From an uncultured Eubacteriales bacterium (GTDB taxonomy: Bacteria; Bacillota; Clostridia; Christensenellales; Aristaeellaceae), in the NCBI GenBank assembly GCA_902800625.1, contig CADCFG010000009.1, positions 120,498 through 184,497 on the forward strand: DNA of 64,000 nt, written 5' to 3'. Shown here piece by piece: positions 32,909-40,160 of the stretch. The notes under the pieces were generated by a model. It had not been told where the DNA came from and searched no databases. It worked only from the letters and a program-made list of their open reading frames with translations. A program made the translations under genes and the position numbers. The stretch's first letter is position 1, and every line of letters begins with the position of its first letter.

Positions 32909-33679
32909 ATGAAACGAGACCGCCAATCCGTCAACCTTCGCCACGCCGAGATGCTGGCCCTGATCCGGGAGCGGCAGGAGGTGCTGGTGGAGGAACTGAG
33001 CGAGACTTTCGGCATCTCCACCATGACCGTGCGCCGCGATCTGCAGGCGCTGGAGGAACAGGGCAAGATCAGCCGGTTCCACGGCGGCGCCAGCGTGGAC
33101 GTGCGCCAGGTGGCCGCCGACGCGAAGGACGAGGTGGAGCTCTGCCGCAAGCAGATTGCCCGCTGCGCGGCCGCGCTGGTGGAGAGCGGCGACACCCTGC
33201 TGATCAACGGCAGCAACACCGCCCTGGGCCTGCTGGACCATCTGGCGGGCAAGCGGGCGAGCGTGTTCACCAACAACAGCCAGATCTGCGGGCGAAAGTA
33301 TCCGCCCCAGATCGAACTGCAGCTGTCCGGGGGCAGCTTCCGGGGCCAGACCCATATCCTCACCGGCGATCTGGCCATGCGCAACCTGATGGACGTGCGC
33401 GCGGACAAGGCCTTCCTGGGCTGCACCGGCATATCCCCGGACGGGGAGATCCTGTGCGGCATCCCCTCGGAGCTGGCCATCAACGAGACCATGATCGAGC
33501 ACGCCGACGCCTACTTCATCCTGGCGGATTTCACCAAGGTGGGCAAGGCCGGCACCTATGCCAGCTTCCACCTGGAGAAGAAGGGCACCGTCATCACCGA
33601 CTGGAACGCCCCGCAGGATGTGGTGGAGCAGCTGCGGGCCATCGGCATGCAGGTCGTGCAGGTGCGCCGGGAGGAATAA
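32909..33679 (+). CDS. DeoR-family regulator, UlaR-like
   Basis: The predicted 256-residue protein has a DeoR winged helix (LVEELSETFGISTMTVRRDL, about 28-48) and a sugar-phosphate isomerase-like sensor domain (ESGDTLLINGSNTALGLLD, then DVRADKAFLGCTGI). It lies beside ula genes and probably represses them until a pathway phosphate ester binds. Operator candidates are at 28245-28386. AAGGAG precedes the ATG. Confidence 0.88.
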   Translation: MKRDRQSVNLRHAEMLALIRERQEVLVEELSETFGISTMTVRRDLQALEEQGKISRFHGGASVDVRQVAADAKDEVELCRKQIARCAAALVESGDTLLINGSNTALGLLDHLAGKRASVFTNNSQICGRKYPPQIELQLSGGSFRGQTHILTGDLAMRNLMDVRADKAFLGCTGISPDGEILCGIPSELAINETMIEHADAYFILADFTKVGKAGTYASFHLEKKGTVITDWNAPQDVVEQLRAIGMQVVQVRREE

Positions 33680-33730
33680 CCGAGTGTATTTTGGGCATTT
33701 GCCCTGCAATAAGTAAAGGAGAAGAAGAAC

Positions 33731-33991
33731 ATGAAGGAATTCACCTACACCATCAAGGACGCCCTGGGCATTCACGCCCGTCCCGCCGGACAGCTGTCCA
33801 AGCTGGCCAAGAGCTTCGCCGACACCGCCGTCACCATCACCGCCAACGGCAAGACCGTGAACGCGGGCCAGCTGATGAAGCTGATGGGCCTGGGCGTGAA
33901 GCAGGGCACCGATGTGACCATCGCCTGCGATGGTGCCAACGAAGAGACCGCCTGCGCCGAGCTGCAGAAGTTCCTCGAGGCGAACCTGTAA
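33731..33991 (+). CDS. HPr phosphocarrier, without the regulatory serine
   Basis: The predicted 86-residue protein carries the phosphorylatable His15 in LGIHARPAG and passes phosphate from enzyme I to IIA proteins such as UlaC. At the position of the regulatory Ser46 (B. subtilis NLKSIMG) it reads NAGQLMK, so Gln replaces Ser. That would prevent HPr kinase phosphorylation and thus CcpA co-regulation by this HPr. It has its own AAAGGAG site and a terminator-like hairpin after it. Confidence 0.93.
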   Translation: MKEFTYTIKDALGIHARPAGQLSKLAKSFADTAVTITANGKTVNAGQLMKLMGLGVKQGTDVTIACDGANEETACAELQKFLEANL

Positions 33992-34012
33992 TTCCCGCCC
34001 GATGAACCCACG

Positions 34013-34042
34013 GGAGCCAGCCCCGCAGGGGCTGGCTCCTTA
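34013..34042 (+). terminator. terminator-like hairpin after HPr
   Basis: A perfect 12-bp stem GGAGCCAGCCCC/GGGGCTGGCTCC; the T-run is short. Confidence 0.55.
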
Positions 34043-34084
34043 TGGTGATGAAAGCCGTAACCTATACTTTCCCGGAGGGAAGCC

Positions 34085-34738
34085 ATGAAGTACGACGCCA
34101 TATTCTTCGACCTGGACGGCACGGTGATCGACTCGCTGCAGGACATCGCGGACGCGGTGAATCACACCATGCGCCACTTTCACCTGCCCGAGTGCACCGC
34201 GCAGGCGCTGAAGCCCCATCTGGGCTGGGGCGTGGGCACGCTGATGAAGCGCTGGCTGCCGGATCTCACCGACGCCCGGCGGGACGAGGTGCTGGCCTTC
34301 TACAAGCCCTACTATGCCGCCCACGCCGGCGACAAGAGCCGCCCCTTCCCGGGGATCGACGACATGCTGCGCAGGCTGAAGGGCCTCGGGCTGGCCCTGG
34401 CCATCGTGTCCAACAAGCCGGACGCCGCCGTGCAGCCCCTGGCCCGGGACTGGTTTTCCGATACCATCCAGCTGGCGGTGGGCGAGGTGGAGGGCGTGCG
34501 CCGCAAGCCCCACCCGGACATGCTGCAGGGCGCGGCGGACCGGCTGGGCCTGCGCCTGGAGCGCTGCCTGTACGTGGGGGATTCCGAGGTGGACATCGAC
34601 ACTGCCCGCAACGCCGACATCGACTGCGTGTGCGTGTCCTGGGGCTTTCGCACGCGCCAGCAGCTGAAGGAGGCCGGGGCGACGGTGATCATCGACGACC
34701 CCATGGAGCTGGTGACCTTTGTGGAGGAATCGGTATGA
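34085..34738 (+). CDS. HAD phosphatase, phosphoglycolate phosphatase-like
   Basis: The predicted 217-residue protein has motifs FFDLDGTVIDS, VSNKPDA, RKPHPDML and VGDSEVDIDTA of the Gph/PpaX group. It probably dephosphorylates phosphoglycolate or a similar small molecule. GGAGGG precedes the ATG. It overlaps the next gene by ATGA. Confidence 0.9.
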   Translation: MKYDAIFFDLDGTVIDSLQDIADAVNHTMRHFHLPECTAQALKPHLGWGVGTLMKRWLPDLTDARRDEVLAFYKPYYAAHAGDKSRPFPGIDDMLRRLKGLGLALAIVSNKPDAAVQPLARDWFSDTIQLAVGEVEGVRRKPHPDMLQGAADRLGLRLERCLYVGDSEVDIDTARNADIDCVCVSWGFRTRQQLKEAGATVIIDDPMELVTFVEESV

Positions 34739-35430
34739 GGATCGTATTTGTGCGCCACGGGGAGCCGGACTATGTGCGTGACTGCCTGACCGACGAGGGC
34801 CATCGCCAGGCCGCGGCGGCCGCGGTGCGCCTGGCGGGAGAGGGCATATCGAAGATCTACGCCTCGCCCATGGGCCGGGCATATCAGACGGCGGGCTATA
34901 CGGCCCGGCGGCTGGGGCTTGGGATCGAGGTGCTGGACTGGATGCACGAGATCACCTGGGGCGGCGAGGGCATCCCCATCGAGGGGCACCCCTGGACGCT
35001 GGGCGATTGGATGATCGAGAAGGAGGACTTTGACTTCTCCGCGTTGAACTGGCGGGAGCATCCCTATTTCAAGGGAAACGCCGCCACGCGGGACTATGAC
35101 CGGGTGACGGCGCGGTTCGACCGGCTGCTGGCGGCCCATGGCTATCGCCACGAGGGCGTGCGCTGCCTGTGTGAAACGGAGGCGGACGAGACCATCGCCC
35201 TGTTCAGCCACGGCGGCTCCGGCGGCTGCGCCCTGGCCCACATCCTGGCGCTGCCCTTTCCCTATGTGCTGTCGGTGCTGCCCTACGACTTCACCTCCAT
35301 CATCATCGTGGAGCTGCCCGTTCGCCCGGGCGAGTACGTCAAGCCCCGGCTGGAGCTGTTCAACGACTGCCGACACATCGCCAAAGCCGCCGGCGCGCCG
35401 CTGATCCAGCAAGTGCGGGATGGAGAGTAG
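34735..35430 (+). CDS. histidine phosphatase-family protein
   Basis: The predicted 231-residue protein has the RHG motif (FVRHGEPDY, catalytic His at about 8) and the second His in LFSHGGSGG. It belongs to the phosphoglycerate mutase-like superfamily; the substrate is unknown. It overlaps the HAD gene by four bases, so two phosphatases of different folds are coupled. Confidence 0.9.
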   Translation: MRIVFVRHGEPDYVRDCLTDEGHRQAAAAAVRLAGEGISKIYASPMGRAYQTAGYTARRLGLGIEVLDWMHEITWGGEGIPIEGHPWTLGDWMIEKEDFDFSALNWREHPYFKGNAATRDYDRVTARFDRLLAAHGYRHEGVRCLCETEADETIALFSHGGSGGCALAHILALPFPYVLSVLPYDFTSIIIVELPVRPGEYVKPRLELFNDCRHIAKAAGAPLIQQVRDGE

Positions 35431-35434
35431 GGAT

Positions 35435-35700
35435 TTATGCCGCCGGCGTTTGGGGGGCAGCGATAGAAGTACCATTTCTGACGGCATAAATGCAGGGACA
35501 GCGTTGCGCCGCCCCAAAAAAGCGCAGGAATCCGGATTGCCACGTCGTCGCTGCGCTCCTCGCAATGACATTGTATCAGACGGTGGGGTTTCCTTCTATT
35601 GCAGTAGAAGAGCAGCTTAACGGTTCGTCAATACGTCATTGCGAGGAGGGCCATCCCATGGCCCGACGTGGCAATCCGGTTCCCCGTTCAGGACTGCTTC
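35435..35700. repeat. composite repeat region between convergent genes
   Basis: The gap 35431-35795 has no gene. It holds an inverted pair TTTATGCCG/CGGCATAAA, then GCCACGTCGTCGCTGCGCTC (35539-35558) facing TCATTGCGAGGAGGGCC...GACGTGGCAATCC (35636-35682). Such CATTGCGAGGAG-type sequences are recalled as widespread intergenic repeats. Confidence 0.6.
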
Positions 35701-35762
35701 GCCCATGCAGCGGCATCTCCCTTCCCGCCTTGGGAATGCTTTGGAAGCGGCGCAAACGCGGC

Positions 35763-35788
35763 GCGGGAGCAGCCTTCTGCTCCCGCAC
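35763..35788 (-). terminator. hairpin after the GGDEF gene
   Basis: GCGGGAGCAG/CTGCTCCCGC stem, followed on the minus strand by a mixed sequence with few T's; a weak terminator at best. Confidence 0.4.
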
Positions 35789-35795
35789 CGCTTGT

Positions 35796-37706
35796 TTACC
35801 GAATCACGAAATCCCTTCTGGACTTCTTGGCCTCGTACAGCGCCTCGTCGGCGCGCCCGGCCAGGGCCTCCCACTCCTCCCGGGTCTGGACGGTGCCCAT
35901 GGCGTAGCCCAGGGAGATCTCCAGGAAATAGGGCCGCTCGGAGGTCTCGTTGTAGGCGTCGCAGCGGGCCTTGACGCGGCGGATCCACTCCTGCAGCTTC
36001 TTCTCCGATGGCTGCACGAAGCAGGCCTGGAACTCGTCGCCGCCGATGCGCCCGATGACCTTGCCCGCGCCCAGCACCTGCCGCAGGATGTCCGCCACGC
36101 TGCGCAGCGCGATGTCGCCCTCGTGGTGGCCGAAGCGGTCGTTGATCTGCTTGAGATGGTCCAGATCGGCCATGATCACCGCCGCGGGCCGCGCCCGCTC
36201 CGCTGTCATGCTCTCCCGGGCGCTGACCAGGCCCGCCCGGTTGTACAGCCCCGTCAGCTCGTCCGTGCGCGCCATGGCCTGCAGCTCGGCCCGGTACTTT
36301 TTCTGCTTGTCCCAGATGTCCATGTAGCGCAGGCTGGAGCCGATATCCAGCGACAGCATGTAGTAAAAATCAATCTTCTCCGGCTCGATCTCCACGTTCA
36401 GCACCCCGTATTGATACTCCTCGTCGAACAGCAGGAAGGTCATGAAGCTGCCATCGGGTCTGAAATCGGTCGCGTGATCCCCCTGGCGCATCACCGGGGC
36501 CTCGGCCCAGTCGCGGCCCTCCACCTGATCGCCCACCTGGCGCATGCAGACATAGGTCTTTTCCGGGAATTCGGGGATCGTGCCCGGCTCCACCTTCAGC
36601 GGATGGCCGAACAGCAGCAGATAGGAGCTGGGCGTGCCCAGGTAGGCCAGGCAGGCGCCGATGGTGGCGAAGAAGCGCTTCGGCTCGTCCACGTCCATCA
36701 GCATCTCCCGGTTCATCAGCGCGCCGATCCAGCTGTTGTGCTGGTATTCCCGGCTGCGCTGGAGGCTGCGGAGCACATCGGAATGCTCCGGGCGCTCCTC
36801 CCCTTCCACCGGGGCGCAGCCGCAGGAGCAGCGGCGGATGAACGGCACCGGGATGCGCCGGGATTCCGCCTTCCCGCCGCGCAGCATGTCCAGCGCGCTC
36901 TTCACCGCCTGCCTGGAGAATTCGTCGTAGTCCTGGCGGGCCGTTGTCAGCGGCGGATCCATGTAGCGGGCCATCAGCATGTCGTCAAAGCCGGTGACGG
37001 CGATGTCCTTCCCCACTTTGAGCCCGCGGGCCTTCAGCACGCGATAGATGGCCACGGTCATCTCGTCGTTGGCGGAGGCAATGGCCTGGATGTCCGGCGC
37101 GCGGTCCAGCAGCAGCTCCACGCTCCTGTCCACGTGCTCGGAGTAGTCCCCCGGCACGATGTACTCCTCCCGCACGGGGATGCCGTGCCGCGTCAGCGCG
37201 TCCTTGTAGCCCGCCAGGCGCTCCTCCGCGTCCTGGTTGTTGTCCGGGCCGGTGATGAAGCCGATGCGCGTCAGCCCGTGGACGGTGATCAGGTGCTCCA
37301 CGCAGCTGTCCAGCCCCTGCCGGTTGTCGGCGATCAGGCTGATGCCGTTCTCCGGCTGGCGGTCTGTCTCGGTGAGGATCGTGGGGATCCGGGGCGTGTG
37401 GCGCAAAAACTCGTCCAGCGGGATGGCGTTCTGGTAGATGGACAGCGTGCCCGCCGAGACGATCAGCAGGTCCATGTCCTCGTACTCCGTGTAGCCGCAC
37501 AGCGAGGCATACTGGTAGTCAAAGCGGCTGGACCGCATGGCATAATCCTTGATGAAGCTGGCGCTCTCCGTGCCCAGGAACACCTGCAGCTCCACGTCCT
37601 CCACGTCCCGGAGCATCTGCCAGATGGTGTGCACCAGCCGGCTGGGATGATCCGTGTGATAGTTGCCCACCACGAAGCCGATCCGCTTCTTTCCGCTCTG
37701 CGTCAT
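35796..37706 (-). CDS. sugar-binding-domain/GGDEF fusion, probable diguanylate cyclase
   Basis: The predicted 636-residue cytoplasmic protein has a LacI/periplasmic-binding-like sensor domain (about 6-290: IGFVVGNYHTDHPS, IGFITGPDNNQDAEERLAGY, AVTGFDDM) but no DNA-binding helix-turn-helix. A Cys-rich link CSCGC (about 293-297) and a GAF-like middle domain (about 310-470) follow, then a GGDEF domain (about 478-636) with intact RIGGDEF. No RxxD inhibitory site is visible upstream of it. It would make cyclic di-GMP in response to a sugar or similar ligand. ATG 37706 has GAGAGG upstream. Confidence 0.88.
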   Translation of the reverse strand: MTQSGKKRIGFVVGNYHTDHPSRLVHTIWQMLRDVEDVELQVFLGTESASFIKDYAMRSSRFDYQYASLCGYTEYEDMDLLIVSAGTLSIYQNAIPLDEFLRHTPRIPTILTETDRQPENGISLIADNRQGLDSCVEHLITVHGLTRIGFITGPDNNQDAEERLAGYKDALTRHGIPVREEYIVPGDYSEHVDRSVELLLDRAPDIQAIASANDEMTVAIYRVLKARGLKVGKDIAVTGFDDMLMARYMDPPLTTARQDYDEFSRQAVKSALDMLRGGKAESRRIPVPFIRRCSCGCAPVEGEERPEHSDVLRSLQRSREYQHNSWIGALMNREMLMDVDEPKRFFATIGACLAYLGTPSSYLLLFGHPLKVEPGTIPEFPEKTYVCMRQVGDQVEGRDWAEAPVMRQGDHATDFRPDGSFMTFLLFDEEYQYGVLNVEIEPEKIDFYYMLSLDIGSSLRYMDIWDKQKKYRAELQAMARTDELTGLYNRAGLVSARESMTAERARPAAVIMADLDHLKQINDRFGHHEGDIALRSVADILRQVLGAGKVIGRIGGDEFQACFVQPSEKKLQEWIRRVKARCDAYNETSERPYFLEISLGYAMGTVQTREEWEALAGRADEALYEAKKSRRDFVIR

Positions 37707-37738
37707 GCGCACCTCTCCCCGCGTCAGTATCTGTATTC

Positions 37739-37767
37739 ATTATACTGTATCAAAGGGCCCCTGGCAA
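37739..37767 (-). promoter_or_regulatory. promoter of the GGDEF fusion gene
   Basis: Minus strand TTGCCA (37762-37767), 17 bases, TATAAT (37739-37744). Confidence 0.75.
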
Positions 37768-37778
37768 GGGAATTTCAT

Positions 37779-37807
37779 TTGCCCGGAGGCGCCGCGCGTG
37801 CTATAAT
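37779..37807 (+). promoter_or_regulatory. promoter of the DUF1848 gene
   Basis: TTGCCC (37779-37784), 17 bases, TATAAT (37802-37807). It is back to back with the previous promoter, with only 11 bases between the two -35 boxes. Confidence 0.75.
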
Positions 37808-37837
37808 TCATCCATACCGATGAAAGGCGGGGTGCCC

Positions 37838-38767
37838 ATGATCATCAACACCGGCCAGCGCACCGACATCCCCGGCTTTTACTCCCAGTGGCTGGCGAAC
37901 CGTCTGCGGGAAGGCTCCGTGATGGTGCGCAACCCCTACAACCCCACCGCCGTCACCCGCTATCGGCTGTCCCCGGACGTGGTGGACCTGATCGGCTTTT
38001 GCACCAAGAACCCCGCGCCGATGCTGGATCACATGGCACTGCTGGCGCCCTATCGCCAGTACTGGTACGTCACCATCACGCCCTATGGCCACGAGATCGA
38101 GCCCAACACGCCGGACAAGGGCGAGGTACTGCGCGCCTTCCGGGTGCTGTCAAAAATCGTCGGCGTGGACAACATCGGCTGGCGCTACGACCCCATCTTC
38201 ATCGACGAACACTACACTGTCCAGCGCCACATCCGGGACTTCGCCTTCATCGCCCGGTCGCTGAAGGGATTTACCCACAACGTGGTCATCAGCTTTATCG
38301 ACCTGTACGAAAAGACAAAGCGCAACTTCCCCGATGTCCGCGCCGTCAGCCGGGAGGACCGGCACGCCCTGGGCCGGGCGCTGGTCTCCCTGGCCAGAGC
38401 CTGCAGCATGACCGTGCGGCCCTGCGGCGAAGGGGACGAGCTGGCGGAGTACGGTGCGGACTGCTCCGGCTGCATGACGACGGCGATATATGAAAGGGCC
38501 GTGGGCAGCCGCATGCGGTTCCCCACCTATACCCCCGCCAGGGAGAGCTGCGCCTGCTACCTGGCCTGCGACATCGGCGCCTACAACACCTGCAGCCACC
38601 TGTGCCGCTACTGCTACGCCAACCACGACGAGAGGGCCGTCCGGGAGAATATGAAGAACCACGACCCGGCCAGTCCGCTGCTGATCGGCCGCCCGCGCCC
38701 GGAGGACGTGGTGCGCGACGCCAAACAGGCCAGCTGGATCGACCCGCAGCTGCGCATGGAGTTCTGA
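37838..38767 (+). CDS. DUF1848-family protein, radical SAM-like Cys motif
   Basis: The predicted 309-residue protein is a DUF1848 member by pattern (MIINTGQRTDIPGFYSQWL, NIGWRYDPIF, YNTCSHLCRYCYAN). C252-x3-C256-x2-C259 in a C-terminal position is the classical radical-SAM cluster motif, and several further Cys (Cys209, 212, 238, 240, 244) could bind a second cluster. The role is unknown. I start at ATG 37838 because the upstream ATG at 37820 is only about 12 bases from the -10 box and has no ribosome site. Confidence 0.82.
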   Translation: MIINTGQRTDIPGFYSQWLANRLREGSVMVRNPYNPTAVTRYRLSPDVVDLIGFCTKNPAPMLDHMALLAPYRQYWYVTITPYGHEIEPNTPDKGEVLRAFRVLSKIVGVDNIGWRYDPIFIDEHYTVQRHIRDFAFIARSLKGFTHNVVISFIDLYEKTKRNFPDVRAVSREDRHALGRALVSLARACSMTVRPCGEGDELAEYGADCSGCMTTAIYERAVGSRMRFPTYTPARESCACYLACDIGAYNTCSHLCRYCYANHDERAVRENMKNHDPASPLLIGRPRPEDVVRDAKQASWIDPQLRMEF

Positions 38768-38783
38768 CGGATACTTACAGGAA

Positions 38784-38822
38784 ACGCGCCAACCGAGATT
38801 CGGTTGGCGCGTCGTTTTATTT
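38784..38822 (+). terminator. terminator of the DUF1848 gene
   Basis: ACGCGCCAACCGA/TCGGTTGGCGCGT stem (38784-38812) followed by CGTTTTATTTTG. Confidence 0.8.
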
Positions 38823-38835
38823 TGTGTCGTTGTGA

Positions 38836-39765
38836 TTATTGCTTCGCCGCGCGGCGCTTTCTGCGCTCCAGCGCCAGCCAGGCCAGCACTGCCAGCGCGC
38901 CGATGCCGCCGAACACGTAGGGGTACGCGGGCGTCTCGTCGCCGGTGGCCAGCATGCCGAACAGCGGCGTGTCGTAGCCCAGCAGCTCGAGCAGCTCGTC
39001 CCACATGGTTTCGGTGAACTTGCTGAAGTCCGGCCGCGGAGTGCCCTTGTGCACGATCAGCTCCTTCTGCGGGGTCTCGGGCAGCAGCGTGTTGGTCACG
39101 TTCATGCCGTTGTACCGGGCATAGTAGCCCTCGACGCCGTCCTCGCGCAGGACATAAGTGAACACCTTGCCGAAGCCGTCGTCCGCGGGCAGCCTGCCGA
39201 AGCTGTACTTCCAGCCGTCCGCCTCGGTCACCTTCTTCACGTCGATGACCTGGCCATCCCTGTACAGGCGCACCGTGATGGCCTCGGGCCGCTTGCCGTC
39301 GGCATTGTCGTCATCCACCCAGGTCTTCACGCCGGACAGATCCACGTAGCTCTCGGGCTCCCTCGGAATCAGGTGATTGGTGATCGTCATGCCATTGATC
39401 TCGCACTCGTAGCCTTCCACCGGCACTTCCTGCACCGTGTAATGGATGGTGATGCCGGAGCCCGTGGTCGCGCGCAGGTTCCTGTAGGTGAACGTCCAAT
39501 CGTCGGTGTCGGTGTCGCTCCACTCGGGCGTGGCGTTCACCGGCGTGCCGTCGGCCAGCAGCTGCAGGGTGATGCTCTGCGGGCGCAGGCCGTGCACGTC
39601 GCCCTCGTCGTCCCAGATCTTGTGGCCGGTCAGGGTCGTGGTCTGGGTAGTCGTGGTGGTGGTGTCTCCGGTGGTCGGGTCGGAAACCGGGTTCTCCACC
39701 TGGTTCAGGGTGTAGGCGTTGTCGTTGCCCACCTGCACCGTGGCGTTGTCGCCGCCGTTGACCAC
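38836..39765 (-). CDS. adhesin part 5: two Cna-B domains and C-terminal anchor region
   Basis: The last 310 residues. It begins within the last repeat, followed by two Cna-B-type domains (HKIWDDEGDVHGLRPQSITL and GVKTWVDDDNADGKRPEAIT), in which Lys and Asn/Asp isopeptide partners are likely. The C-terminus has MLATGDETP, a hydrophobic segment (YVFGGIGALAVLAWLAL) and ERRKRRAAKQ. This resembles a cell-wall sorting tail, but LPxTG is not present. Confidence 0.82.
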   Translation of the reverse strand: MVNGGDNATVQVGNDNAYTLNQVENPVSDPTTGDTTTTTTQTTTLTGHKIWDDEGDVHGLRPQSITLQLLADGTPVNATPEWSDTDTDDWTFTYRNLRATTGSGITIHYTVQEVPVEGYECEINGMTITNHLIPREPESYVDLSGVKTWVDDDNADGKRPEAITVRLYRDGQVIDVKKVTEADGWKYSFGRLPADDGFGKVFTYVLREDGVEGYYARYNGMNVTNTLLPETPQKELIVHKGTPRPDFSKFTETMWDELLELLGYDTPLFGMLATGDETPAYPYVFGGIGALAVLAWLALERRKRRAAKQ

Positions 39766-40160
39766 CTTGCCCGGGCCCTTGTTGGACTGGACTTCCGCGC
39801 GCCCTCCAGCACCTTCACCTTCAAAGTGACTTTGCCTTCCTTGCCCGATTCCACGTTCTTCAGCGTCCAGGTGACCACGCCCTTGGCGTTCACGCCGCCA
39901 TCGCTGGCGGACACGAACTGCACGTTCTTGTCCAGGGTGTCCACGATGACGATGTCAGCCTTTTCGGTCTTGTAGTTCCGGTAGCTGATCTCATAGGTGA
40001 TGGTGTCGCCCACCTTCACGGAGCCCAGCTTGCCCGTGCCCTTGTAGGGCTTGACTTCCCGCTTTTGCGGGGCCTCCGGCACGGGGTTCTCCACCTGGTT
40101 CAGGGTGTAGGCGTTGTCGTTGCCCACCTGCACCGTGGCGTTGTCGCCGCCGTTGACCAC
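39705..40160 (-). CDS. adhesin part 4: one DUF11-like repeat
   Basis: A short frame with a single repeat (YKGTGKLGSVKVGDTITYEI onward) between the frame breaks at about 40182 and 39787. The end SSPTRARARWS onward is out of frame. It has no start signals of its own. Confidence 0.65.
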   Translation of the reverse strand: MVNGGDNATVQVGNDNAYTLNQVENPVPEAPQKREVKPYKGTGKLGSVKVGDTITYEISYRNYKTEKADIVIVDTLDKNVQFVSASDGGVNAKGVVTWTLKNVESGKEGKVTLKVKVLEGARKSSPTRARARWSTAATTPRCRWATTTPTP

